From positions 610,774 to 674,773 of the forward strand of contig NZ_HE978635.1 of NCBI RefSeq assembly GCF_000312045.1: a stretch of DNA of 64,000 nt. The letters are read 5' to 3'. Position numbers and translations under genes: made by a program. The notes beneath the pieces were generated by a model that saw only the letters and a list, made by a program, of their open reading frames with translations, made no database searches and was not told the DNA's origin. Shown piece after piece: positions 17,593 to 24,849 of this stretch. This DNA is from Noviherbaspirillum massiliense JC206 (lineage in GTDB: Bacteria; Pseudomonadota; Gammaproteobacteria; Burkholderiales; Burkholderiaceae_D). The stretch's first letter is position 1. Every line of letters starts with the position of its first letter.

Positions 17593-19589
17593 GTGCCGCC
17601 CGCTTCCATTCCGTGCTGGTGGCGAACCGCGGTGAAATCGCGCTGCGCATCATGCGTACCGCGCACCGGCTCGGTTATCGTACCGTCGCGGTGTATTCCG
17701 ATGCGGACCGCAACGCGCCGCATGTGCGGGCCGCGCACACCGCCGTGCATATCGGCGCCGCGCCGCCTGCTGCTTCCTACCTGAACATTCCGGCGCTGCT
17801 CGACGCTGCGCGGCGCACCGGCGCCGACGCGATCCATCCGGGCTACGGCTTCCTTGCCGAGAATGCGGACTTCGCCCAGGCCTGTGCCGATGCCGGCCTG
17901 GTATTCATCGGCCCCGGCGCCGATGCGATCCGCGCCATGGGCAACAAGGCGGGCGCCAAGCTCCTGATGCGTCAGGCGGGCGTGCCCTGCGTGCCGGGCT
18001 ACCAGGGCGCCGACCAGTCCGATGCCCGCATGCTGGAAGAAGCCGGGCTGATCGGCTATCCGGTCATGATCAAGGCTGCCGCAGGCGGCGGCGGGCGCGG
18101 CATGCGGCGGGTCGATCGCGCCGATGATTTCATGCCGGCCTTGCGCTCCGCGCGTTCCGAAGCGGCAAGCGCTTTCGGCAGCGACGAGCTGATCCTCGAA
18201 AAAGCCATCGTCGAGCCACGCCACATCGAAATCCAGGTATTCGCCGACATGCACGGCAATGCGGTTCACCTCGGCGAACGCGACTGCTCGGTGCAGCGCC
18301 GCCACCAGAAGCTGATCGAGGAAAGCCCTTCGCCGGCGGTATCGGCGGAACTGCGCGCTCGCATGGGCCAGGTATCGGTGGCCGCAGCGAAGGCAATCGG
18401 CTATGTCGGTGCCGGAACGCTGGAATTCCTGCTCGGCGGCGACGGCAATTTCCATTTCATGGAAATGAACACGCGCCTGCAGGTCGAGCATGCGGTGACG
18501 GAAGCGGTTGCCGGCGTCGACCTGGTGGAATGGCAGCTACACGTGGCGCAGGGCGCTACACTGCCGCTGGCGCAGGCGCAGATCGATGCGCGGCTTGCCA
18601 GCGGCGGACATGCGATCGAAGTGCGCCTGTGTGCGGAAGATCCGCAGCAGGACTTCCTGCCGCAGAGCGGCACAGTCGCGCACTGGCGGCCGCCAACGTC
18701 ACTGCGCTGCGACCATGCGCTGGAAGACGGGGCGGCGATCCCGCCTTACTATGATTCGATGGTCGCAAAGGTCATTGCGCATGGCAGCGATCGCGCGGAT
18801 GCCCTGCGCCGCCTCGCGCACGGCTTGGATGAATGCGCCTTGCTCGGCGTAAAAAACAACCGGAATTTCCTCTCGCGCTGCCTGCGCCATGCAGCCTTCA
18901 CGGCCGGACAGGGCACGACAGCTTTCATCGAAACCCACTTCCCGGCGGCAGCGCGTACCTCAGCCCCCGACGACACGGCCCCTGCCATCGCTGCCGTACT
19001 GCTGGCGCTGCAAAAAACGGCAGCGGTGGAGTCGCGCTATCCGCTGGAATTGCAAGGCTGGTCGAGCAGCTTTTCCTATCCCCAGCCTCGCACCTTCATG
19101 CTCGACGACGCAAAGATCGCGTTGCAGGTAACGACCCTGCCGGGCAGGTCATGGCAGGTGGAGCAGGAAGGAAAATCGACCACGATGTCGGCGACCGTTC
19201 TCGGCGCGCATGAAACGGCCCTGGTCGTCGACGGCCGAACCCGGCATGCCTTCCATGCAGGGGCTGGCACGACGCTGCACTTTGCGCTGGATGGGAACGA
19301 GCATGCAGTGATCGATCTCACCTATGCACCGGCAGCGGGCGACAGGCGCGGCGCCGGCAGCGGGCAGGTGGTCGCTCCGATGAACGGGCAGGTGGTGGCG
19401 CTGCATGTGGAGCAGGGCGCGCAGGTGAAGGCCGGCCAGGTCCTGCTGGTGATCGAAGCAATGAAGATGGAGCATGGCGTGCTGGCCGAGATCGACGGCC
19501 AGGTTGGGAGCCTGCTGGTTGGCGTGGGGGATCAGGTCGCGCCCGGGCGACTATTGGCGGAGATTTCTCCGCCGCAGCAAACACAGTAA
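17589..19589 (+). CDS. Acyl-CoA carboxylase alpha subunit (biotin carboxylase plus BCCP)
   Basis: The 666-residue protein contains a biotin carboxylase (VLVANRGEIALRIMRTA, IHPGYGFLAENADFA, KAAAGGGGRGMR, MEMNTRLQVEHAVTE) and a C-terminal biotinyl domain with VIEAMKMEH, where Lys626 carries biotin. It provides carboxybiotin to the transferase at 14768. The start at 17589 overlaps the upstream stop; the frame from 17550 would add 13 residues before the conserved N-terminus. A strong hairpin terminator follows at 19601. Confidence 0.92.
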   Translation: MSAARFHSVLVANRGEIALRIMRTAHRLGYRTVAVYSDADRNAPHVRAAHTAVHIGAAPPAASYLNIPALLDAARRTGADAIHPGYGFLAENADFAQACADAGLVFIGPGADAIRAMGNKAGAKLLMRQAGVPCVPGYQGADQSDARMLEEAGLIGYPVMIKAAAGGGGRGMRRVDRADDFMPALRSARSEAASAFGSDELILEKAIVEPRHIEIQVFADMHGNAVHLGERDCSVQRRHQKLIEESPSPAVSAELRARMGQVSVAAAKAIGYVGAGTLEFLLGGDGNFHFMEMNTRLQVEHAVTEAVAGVDLVEWQLHVAQGATLPLAQAQIDARLASGGHAIEVRLCAEDPQQDFLPQSGTVAHWRPPTSLRCDHALEDGAAIPPYYDSMVAKVIAHGSDRADALRRLAHGLDECALLGVKNNRNFLSRCLRHAAFTAGQGTTAFIETHFPAAARTSAPDDTAPAIAAVLLALQKTAAVESRYPLELQGWSSSFSYPQPRTFMLDDAKIALQVTTLPGRSWQVEQEGKSTTMSATVLGAHETALVVDGRTRHAFHAGAGTTLHFALDGNEHAVIDLTYAPAAGDRRGAGSGQVVAPMNGQVVALHVEQGAQVKAGQVLLVIEAMKMEHGVLAEIDGQVGSLLVGVGDQVAPGRLLAEISPPQQTQ

Positions 19590-19600
19590 CCGTAACAAGA

Positions 19601-19638
19601 AAAATGCCGTCCGGTACAAAACCGGCCGGCATTTTTTT
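19601..19638. terminator. Bidirectional Rho-independent terminator
   Basis: The stem AAAATGCCGTCCGGT pairs with ACCGGCCGGCATTTTT across an ACAAA loop, with one T/C mismatch. An A-run on one side and a T-run on the other let it work for both the carboxylase operon (+) and the convergent SCP2 gene (-). Confidence 0.88.
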
Positions 19639-19655
19639 GGCCTTGGCCGAGAGCC

Positions 19656-19973
19656 TCAGGACAGCTTGCTCGTGTCGAACAGGCTCGGCAGGCGCTGCGC
19701 CAGCATCATGTCGCCTTCGACTTTCAGCTTGCCGCTCATGAAGGCGGAGATGCCGTTCAATTCACCCTTCAGCATGGCTGCCAGGTTTTCATCGCTGATG
19801 ATCAGTGACAGGTCGGGGGATGGGGCCAGACCGTCGTGTGCGGTGCATTTGCCGTCATCGATGACCAGGTACATCGGTTGCGTAATTTTGTACTGGATGG
19901 TGGAATGCATGTTCGCGGTGGCGGCAGGATTGATCGCCTCAGGCATTTTCCTGATCAGTTCATTGACAGACAT
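19656..19973 (-). CDS. SCP2 sterol-binding domain protein
   Basis: The 105-residue protein starts at 19973 behind TTTGGAG; the longer frame to 20171 runs into the ligase gene. It has the SCP2 pattern: IQYKITQPMYLVIDDGKCTA, PDLSLIISDENLAAMLKGEL and GKLKVEGDMMLAQRLP. SCP2 domains bind lipids and acyl-CoAs. It follows the acyl-CoA ligase by about 77 bases on the same strand, so it may carry that enzyme's product or substrate. Confidence 0.88.
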   Translation of the reverse strand: MSVNELIRKMPEAINPAATANMHSTIQYKITQPMYLVIDDGKCTAHDGLAPSPDLSLIISDENLAAMLKGELNGISAFMSGKLKVEGDMMLAQRLPSLFDTSKLS

Positions 19974-20050
19974 GTTTACTCCAAAAATGAAAACGCCCTT
20001 TGCTTCAGCCGTCATCATGCGCGTAAAGGGCTTCCGCGCACAGGCGAAAA

Positions 20051-21724
20051 CTATCTCGCCGCGGTCTCGCGCAATGCGCGGCGCAGTATCTTCCCGATCG
20101 GTGTTTTGGGAAGCTCGGAGCGAAACTCGATCTGCTTCGGAATCTTGTAGCGGGTGAGGTTGCTGCCGCAATGGGCCAGCAGATCGGCTGCGGTCAGTCT
20201 CGGATCGCGCGGCACCACGAACAACTTCACCGCTTCCCCCGAATGGGCGTCGGCAATCCCTATGGCTGCGGCTTCGAGCACGCCAGGGTGGGTGGCGACG
20301 ACCGCTTCAATTTCGGCCGGATAGACGTTGAATCCGGACACGATGATCATGTCCTTTTTCCGGTCGGTGATGGTGACCCACCCATTCTCGTCCATGGTGC
20401 CGATGTCGCCGGTCTTGAGCCAGCCGTCGGCGGAAAGCACCTCTGCCGTTTCCTTCGGGCGTTTCCAGTAGCCCTTCATCACTTGCGGTCCGCGCACCAC
20501 AATCTCGCCGTCTTCGCCGGGCGCGCAGAGGCTGTCGTCATCGCGCCGGATCTGCACGTCGGTCGAAGGCAGGGGAATCCCGACCGAGCCGAGCCGGGGC
20601 TTGCCCAAGGGGTTGATGCAAACGCCCGCGGTAGCTTCGCTCAGGCCGTAGCCTTCGATCATCGGCACGCCGGTAAGCGAGGTCCAGTGTTCCATGACCG
20701 GTCGCAGCATTGCCGCGCCGGCGCCGATCGCGAGCTTGGCCTTGCGTGCGCATGCACGGTCGAAGCCGGGTGTGTTCGCCAGCGCGTTGTACAGCGTGTT
20801 CACGCCGGTCATGACCGTCCACGGATACGCCTGCATCGTCTTGACGAAGGCCGGCAGATCCTTCGGGTTGGTGATCAGCACGTTGAGGCCGCCGAGCGGC
20901 ATGAAGGTCAGGCAATTCGCCACCAGGGAAAACACGTGATACAGCGGCAGCGGGGTCAGCACCACTTCTTCGCGCTCGCGCAGGGTCTTGCCGATCCACG
21001 CGCTGCACTGCAGGACATTGGCCACCACGTTCGCATGCGTCAGCATCACGCCCTTCGATACGCCAGTGGTTCCGCCGGTGTACTGAAGGAAGGCAATGTC
21101 GGCGGCATTCGCCTCGGGATAGGAGCGCCGCATCTGCTGCCCGGCCGACAGCGCCTGGCGGAACGGTACCGCGTCCCTGATATACCAGCTCGGGACCATT
21201 TTCTTCACATGGCGCACGGCGATATTGGCCAACAGGCGCTTCGGCATGTCGAGCATGTCGCCGATCTGGGTCACGATCACATGCCTGAGCTCGGTGGCCC
21301 GCATCACCTTTTCGACCTTGGCCGCGAAGTTTTCCAGCACCAGGATGGCACGCGCCCCCGAATCCTTCAGCTGATGTTCGAGCTCGCGCTCGGTATAGAG
21401 GGGATTGACGCTGACGACCACCAGGCCCGCGCGCAGGATGCCGAAGATCGCCACCGGGTACTGCAGCAGGTTCGGCAGCATGATCGCGACCCGTTCGCCA
21501 CGGGCCATGCCCGGCAGGGAAAGCAGGAATGCGGCAAATCCGTTGCAGAGCTGATCGAGCTCGCCATACGTGATCGTCTGCCCCATGTTCGTGAAGGCGG
21601 GCAGGTCGCGGTACTTGCGGCTAGCTGTCTCGAACAGCTGGTTCACCGAGTGATACCGTCCGGGATCAATCCCTTCCGGTATGCCCGGTGGATAGTCCTT
21701 GAGCCAGGGTTTGCTTGTCTCCAT
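20051..21724 (-). CDS. Long- or medium-chain acyl-CoA ligase (AMP-forming)
   Basis: The 557-residue ANL-family protein has the P-loop YTGGTTGVSKGVMLTH, the A5 motif GYGLSEATAG, TGDIGTMDENGW, and a C-terminal KTPIGKILRR with the adenylation lysine. It resembles FadD and AtuH-type enzymes and would activate the acid that feeds the cluster. The 19-bp motif shared with the BKACE and hydratase control regions lies 52 bases upstream of the start codon, so it should belong to the same regulon. Confidence 0.9.
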   Translation of the reverse strand: METSKPWLKDYPPGIPEGIDPGRYHSVNQLFETASRKYRDLPAFTNMGQTITYGELDQLCNGFAAFLLSLPGMARGERVAIMLPNLLQYPVAIFGILRAGLVVVSVNPLYTERELEHQLKDSGARAILVLENFAAKVEKVMRATELRHVIVTQIGDMLDMPKRLLANIAVRHVKKMVPSWYIRDAVPFRQALSAGQQMRRSYPEANAADIAFLQYTGGTTGVSKGVMLTHANVVANVLQCSAWIGKTLREREEVVLTPLPLYHVFSLVANCLTFMPLGGLNVLITNPKDLPAFVKTMQAYPWTVMTGVNTLYNALANTPGFDRACARKAKLAIGAGAAMLRPVMEHWTSLTGVPMIEGYGLSEATAGVCINPLGKPRLGSVGIPLPSTDVQIRRDDDSLCAPGEDGEIVVRGPQVMKGYWKRPKETAEVLSADGWLKTGDIGTMDENGWVTITDRKKDMIIVSGFNVYPAEIEAVVATHPGVLEAAAIGIADAHSGEAVKLFVVPRDPRLTAADLLAHCGSNLTRYKIPKQIEFRSELPKTPIGKILRRALRETAAR

Positions 21725-22131
21725 CGCCTTGCCCTTTGTAGATGTTTTGACAAGATCCTACGCGGCTCGATGGATAAAGCAATCGATTGATTGAACTAGA
21801 ACGGCCAATCCGGCGAGATATTGATTTACATCTAATGCTTATCTAAGCCATAGCAGGCCGAAGCAGCCTTGGTTTCTTGCAGAGCGAGGCACGCGCGACG
21901 CGCTGCCCGATGAAGCCTGACTCAAAGGGTAGGTGGTCGCGTTGGCGAACCGGCTTCTCAGCCACATGGGAATTTTGCCCGGCACCAGGGACGGCAAGCT
22001 GCCGGGCATCGAGAAGCATTGAGCGCAGGCCGCAATCCATTGTGATGCCGATCCGCTGATTGCAGCCTGGTGTGGGCGTGAGGCTTCATGCTGGCCGGTC
22101 GCTCTTCCGGCGATGAAAAAACGAGTTGGGC
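21725..22131. other. Intergenic region between ligase and MscS genes
   Basis: These 407 bases contain the acyl-CoA ligase promoter side with one operator copy (21776-21794). No coding signal was seen in the rest; the frame at 21839-22393 (-) overlaps MscS and has no domain. Confidence 0.4.
21776..21794 (+). promoter_or_regulatory. Candidate TetR operator, copy 3
   Basis: AAAGCAATCGATTGATTGA contains the perfect palindrome CAATCGATTG and matches copy 1 at 18 of 19 positions. It lies 52 bases upstream of the acyl-CoA ligase, in the same orientation and at almost the same distance as copy 1 is from the BKACE start. Confidence 0.68.
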
Positions 22132-23019
22132 TTATGCCTCGGCGGCGAGCGGCATCTTCGCCACGCTGGCGCCCATTGCAGGCCCTTCGCGATAGCACAG
22201 GTACCGGCGCAGGATGTCCTGCTCCACCTTCACCCGGTCGTTCGGCCGGCAGGTGTAGCGCAGCGCCAGCGTATATTCCTGGGCGTCGTGCAGTTGCAGC
22301 AGCACGCGCGGTTCGGCCGACGGCAGGTCGATGAATTCGCGCGACTCGATGCTCTTGAGATGGGCATTGGCCGCCTCCGTCCAGGGATCGCATACTTCCC
22401 TGGCCGCCTGCAGGAGCGCCTTTTCCAGTCGCGGAATGTTTTCCGAAGACGGCACCACGACATTGAGCAGGTTGACCACGAATGTGCCGGTCGCGGTCAG
22501 GTTTCTTACCGGGCTGGTCAGCAGGAGGGAGTTGGGAATGGATACCGTCCTGCCGGTCAGCTGATGGCCTTCCAGGGTTTCGGCAATCGTCGTCACCAAC
22601 AGGTCGGTATCGAGGACGCGCCCGCGCACGTTGGCCATTTCGATGAAGTCGCCAACGCGATAGGGGCGGGATGCGGCGAGAACGGCCGAGCCGAGAATGT
22701 TGGCCAAAAAGTCCTTGCTGACGATGAGGATGGCGCCGGCGACGGCGGCCAGCGAGAGAGCGGCGCCGGCGATCTTGGTCGCCCAGATCGAGACGACGGC
22801 AAGCAGCGTCAGGCAGAAGATGAGGTTCTTGGCAAGGACGAAATTCTCGCGGCGCAGTTCCTTGTTTTCATGGCCGCCGACTTCGGCGAAGTTGCGTTCC
22901 CTGAAAATGCGCCAGGCCAGCGCGCCTACGGCGACTGTCAGCAGGGTTGCCAGAATGCGGCCGAATTCGGTTTGTGCGAAGGCGCCGAGGCCGCCGGTAA
23001 AGAAAGACCAATCAATCAT
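22132..23019 (-). CDS. MscS-family mechanosensitive channel
   Basis: The 295-residue protein has three TM segments (about 20-36, 64-82, 86-112). The third is the pore-lining helix with a Gly/Ala-rich start (AGAALSLAAVAGAILIVSKDFLANILGS). The beta domain follows (RPYRVGDFIEMANVRGRVLDTDLLVTTI; TVSIPNSLLL). Such channels open under membrane tension to release solutes. The C-terminal domain is longer and more acidic-basic patterned than in the E. coli protein. It stands alone on the minus strand. Confidence 0.88.
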   Translation of the reverse strand: MIDWSFFTGGLGAFAQTEFGRILATLLTVAVGALAWRIFRERNFAEVGGHENKELRRENFVLAKNLIFCLTLLAVVSIWATKIAGAALSLAAVAGAILIVSKDFLANILGSAVLAASRPYRVGDFIEMANVRGRVLDTDLLVTTIAETLEGHQLTGRTVSIPNSLLLTSPVRNLTATGTFVVNLLNVVVPSSENIPRLEKALLQAAREVCDPWTEAANAHLKSIESREFIDLPSAEPRVLLQLHDAQEYTLALRYTCRPNDRVKVEQDILRRYLCYREGPAMGASVAKMPLAAEA

Positions 23020-23103
23020 AGTTGAATTTGAGCAATTGATCCCCGGAAAAGTTCATCCCTGTTTCAATCTGAGCCGAGGCAGGCAGCCATAGTGGCAAAG
23101 CTG

Positions 23104-23259
23104 CTAGTGAAAGCGCAGATTGCCCAGGCCAAGCAAGCCGATCAGGCCGACTGCGATCAGGTAAAAAGCAACGATGAAGCTGAGCAGCTTGGGCCGGACC
23201 AGTATCAGGATGCCGGCGATGAGTGAAATCAGTGGAACGAGAGAGAAATGAGGATGCAT
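23104..23259 (-). CDS. DUF3096 small membrane protein
   Basis: The 51-residue protein starts at 23259. It has two hydrophobic helices with SLIAGILILVRPKLLSFIVAFYLIAVGLIGLLG, positions 10-44, matching the DUF3096 layout (LIAGILIL-P-LL--IVA-YLI-VGL). Function is unknown. The longer frame to 23328 adds a polar stretch without support. Confidence 0.72.
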   Translation of the reverse strand: MHPHFSLVPLISLIAGILILVRPKLLSFIVAFYLIAVGLIGLLGLGNLRFH

Positions 23260-23311
23260 GTTTTTTATTTGTCGGTTCTGGGGCTTGAGGGCTGAAAGGA
23301 ATATGGGCCAG

Positions 23312-23647
23312 TCATGCAAGGGCGTCACTGCATTCGTCGGCTTCTTCCTCGTGGCAGGACAAGAGCAGGTTCATGCTCGCCTTGCCGGCCAGTTCCTGTT
23401 CGATCTGCGGCAGCAGGTCGGTCAGGAAGGTGAGGGCGGTCATGCCGCGTGCCAGAAGGCGGTTCTTTCCTTCGGCATCGCCGCCATGCACCAGATTGCG
23501 ATAGTTCTTGATCAGCAGTTCATTCAATTCGATCAGGCCGAGCAAGCCGGATTTTTCAAAGCTGATCCTTTGCAGATTCTGAATTTGCTTCCAGGCGGCC
23601 TGTTCTGCAATCAGGACGGCTTCGGAGCGGATATCTGGAGTAGCCAT
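23312..23647 (-). CDS. Small helical protein, hypothetical
   Basis: The 111-residue protein, starting at 23647, is predicted all-helical with a Leu-rich core (GLLGLIELNELLIKNYRNLVHGG) and an acidic C-terminus (CHEEEADECSDALA). It has no signal peptide or TM segment. The longer frame to 23815 would run through an AT-rich promoter-like stretch. No family was recognised. Confidence 0.6.
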   Translation of the reverse strand: MATPDIRSEAVLIAEQAAWKQIQNLQRISFEKSGLLGLIELNELLIKNYRNLVHGGDAEGKNRLLARGMTALTFLTDLLPQIEQELAGKASMNLLLSCHEEEADECSDALA

Positions 23648-23947
23648 GGTTGTGCCAATCTTGAAATTGTTGGATGGAAAGCTTAGCAAGTGAGGGCAAT
23701 GTTGACCGTAACAAATGGTGAGCGAATATGTCTGCGCAGGGAGGCCTATTGCGCACTTCCTTGTCGCCAGCCGCCATGCCGCCGCAAGTATGGCGGGCAA
23801 ATATGACTGGAACATGAAACCGGCTTTCCAAAAACGAGCGCGTTATTTTCTCGCGCTGGCGTTGTAAAAACCCACAGTCCCTCGGCCTTGCTGCATTGAT
23901 TTTCATCAATAGCAGCGCAAGCCATGCCAGTTATGGACTTGCCATTC

Positions 23948-24002
23948 TTATCCCCGCGTTCTCCACAGCTTGTCGACAGCTTATCCACGGCCTGTCCACA
24001 GT
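23948..24002 (+). repeat. Five tandem 11-bp DnaA-box-like iterons
   Basis: Units start at 23948, 23959, 23970, 23981 and 23992, exactly 11 bases apart and all on the same strand. Their first nine bases are TTATCCCCG, TTCTCCACA, TTGTCGACA, TTATCCACG and CTGTCCACA, i.e. 7, 8, 7, 8 and 7 matches to the DnaA box TTATCCACA. The period is about one DNA turn, so bound proteins would lie on one face. They end about 50 bases before the LexA box. Confidence 0.7.
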
Positions 24003-24051
24003 TTTCCTGAATAAGTTTTTATGCATTTCGCAAAGTTGGGCTTGCGTAAAC

Positions 24052-24071
24052 TACTGTAAATTTATACAGTA
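24052..24071 (+). promoter_or_regulatory. LexA (SOS) box
   Basis: TACTGTAAATTTATACAGTA has the core CTGT-N8-ACAG (24054-24069) and is palindromic over nearly all of its 20 bases, very close to the E. coli SOS consensus. It lies 35 bases upstream of imuA and should hold the imuA-imuB-dnaE2 operon off until DNA damage. Confidence 0.93.
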
Positions 24072-24105
24072 AAACATAACAAGCATTCCTTACAAGAAGT
24101 CCAAC

Positions 24106-24849
24106 ATGACCCTGCCTCTTTCTTTCGCTGCGGCGTCCGGTGCCGCCGGCGTGGCCGCTGCCTTGCCCGACGTCTGGCTGGCGAACCAGATGGCGTCGTA
24201 CCGCACCGCGGCCATCGCCACCGGACAGGCCTTGCTCGATCGCGAACTGCCGGACGGTGGCTGGCCGCCGGGCGCCCTGATCGAATTGCTGGCGCAGCAG
24301 CCGGGCATCGGGGAAATGCGCCTGCTGCAGCCGGCGCTGCGGCAGCGCGCAAGCCGCGCCCTGGCCCTGGTCCAGCCGCCGCATCTGCCGCAGGCGGCGG
24401 CCTGGGCGGTCGAAGCCTTTCCGGTCGAGCGCATGCTCTGGATAAAAGCTTCCCGTGCTGCCGATGCCTTGTGGGCTGCCGAGCAAATCCTGCGCAACCG
24501 GGCCTGCGGCGCACTGGTGCTGTGGCAGCCGCATATCCGCCATGAATCCCTGCGCCGCCTGCATCTGGCTGCGCAAGCGGCGGATACCCTGTTCTGGATG
24601 ATTCGCCCGCTGACCGCCGCCCAGGAAGCGTCGCCGGCGCCGCTGCGCCTGGCATTGCGGCCGGCAGCCGGCGGCATCCGCATCGACATCCTGAAGCGGC
24701 GCGGCCCGCGCCGCGATGAACCGCTCCTCGTGCCGCTCGAGCGCATGCCGGCGGCAACTTCCTTTCCCACCGAGACCAGCCATGCGTTTGTGGATCAGCG
24801 TGCATCTTCCCCTGCTGCCCCTCGAGACCTATCGTCCGCGCTGGTCTGA
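24106..24849 (+). CDS. imuA: ImuA, SOS mutagenesis protein
   Basis: The 247-residue protein is the ImuA (RecA/SulA-like) member of the mutasome. Typical features are the VWLANQMASYRTAAIATGQALLD region and DRELPDGGWPPGALIELLAQQPGIGEMRLL, which matches the family's G-WP-GaL-ElL--q-GiGElrLL block. LexA control (box at 24054) and the order imuA-imuB-dnaE2 make the assignment secure. It overlaps imuB by 68 bases in another frame. Confidence 0.93.
   Translation: MTLPLSFAAASGAAGVAAALPDVWLANQMASYRTAAIATGQALLDRELPDGGWPPGALIELLAQQPGIGEMRLLQPALRQRASRALALVQPPHLPQAAAWAVEAFPVERMLWIKASRAADALWAAEQILRNRACGALVLWQPHIRHESLRRLHLAAQAADTLFWMIRPLTAAQEASPAPLRLALRPAAGGIRIDILKRRGPRRDEPLLVPLERMPAATSFPTETSHAFVDQRASSPAAPRDLSSALV

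Larger units (their letters stand above)
23648..24105. other. Intergenic region upstream of the SOS operon
   Basis: These 458 bases hold five tandem 11-bp DnaA-box-like units (23948-24002), an AT-rich stretch and the LexA box (24054-24069). No gene is supported. Confidence 0.6.
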
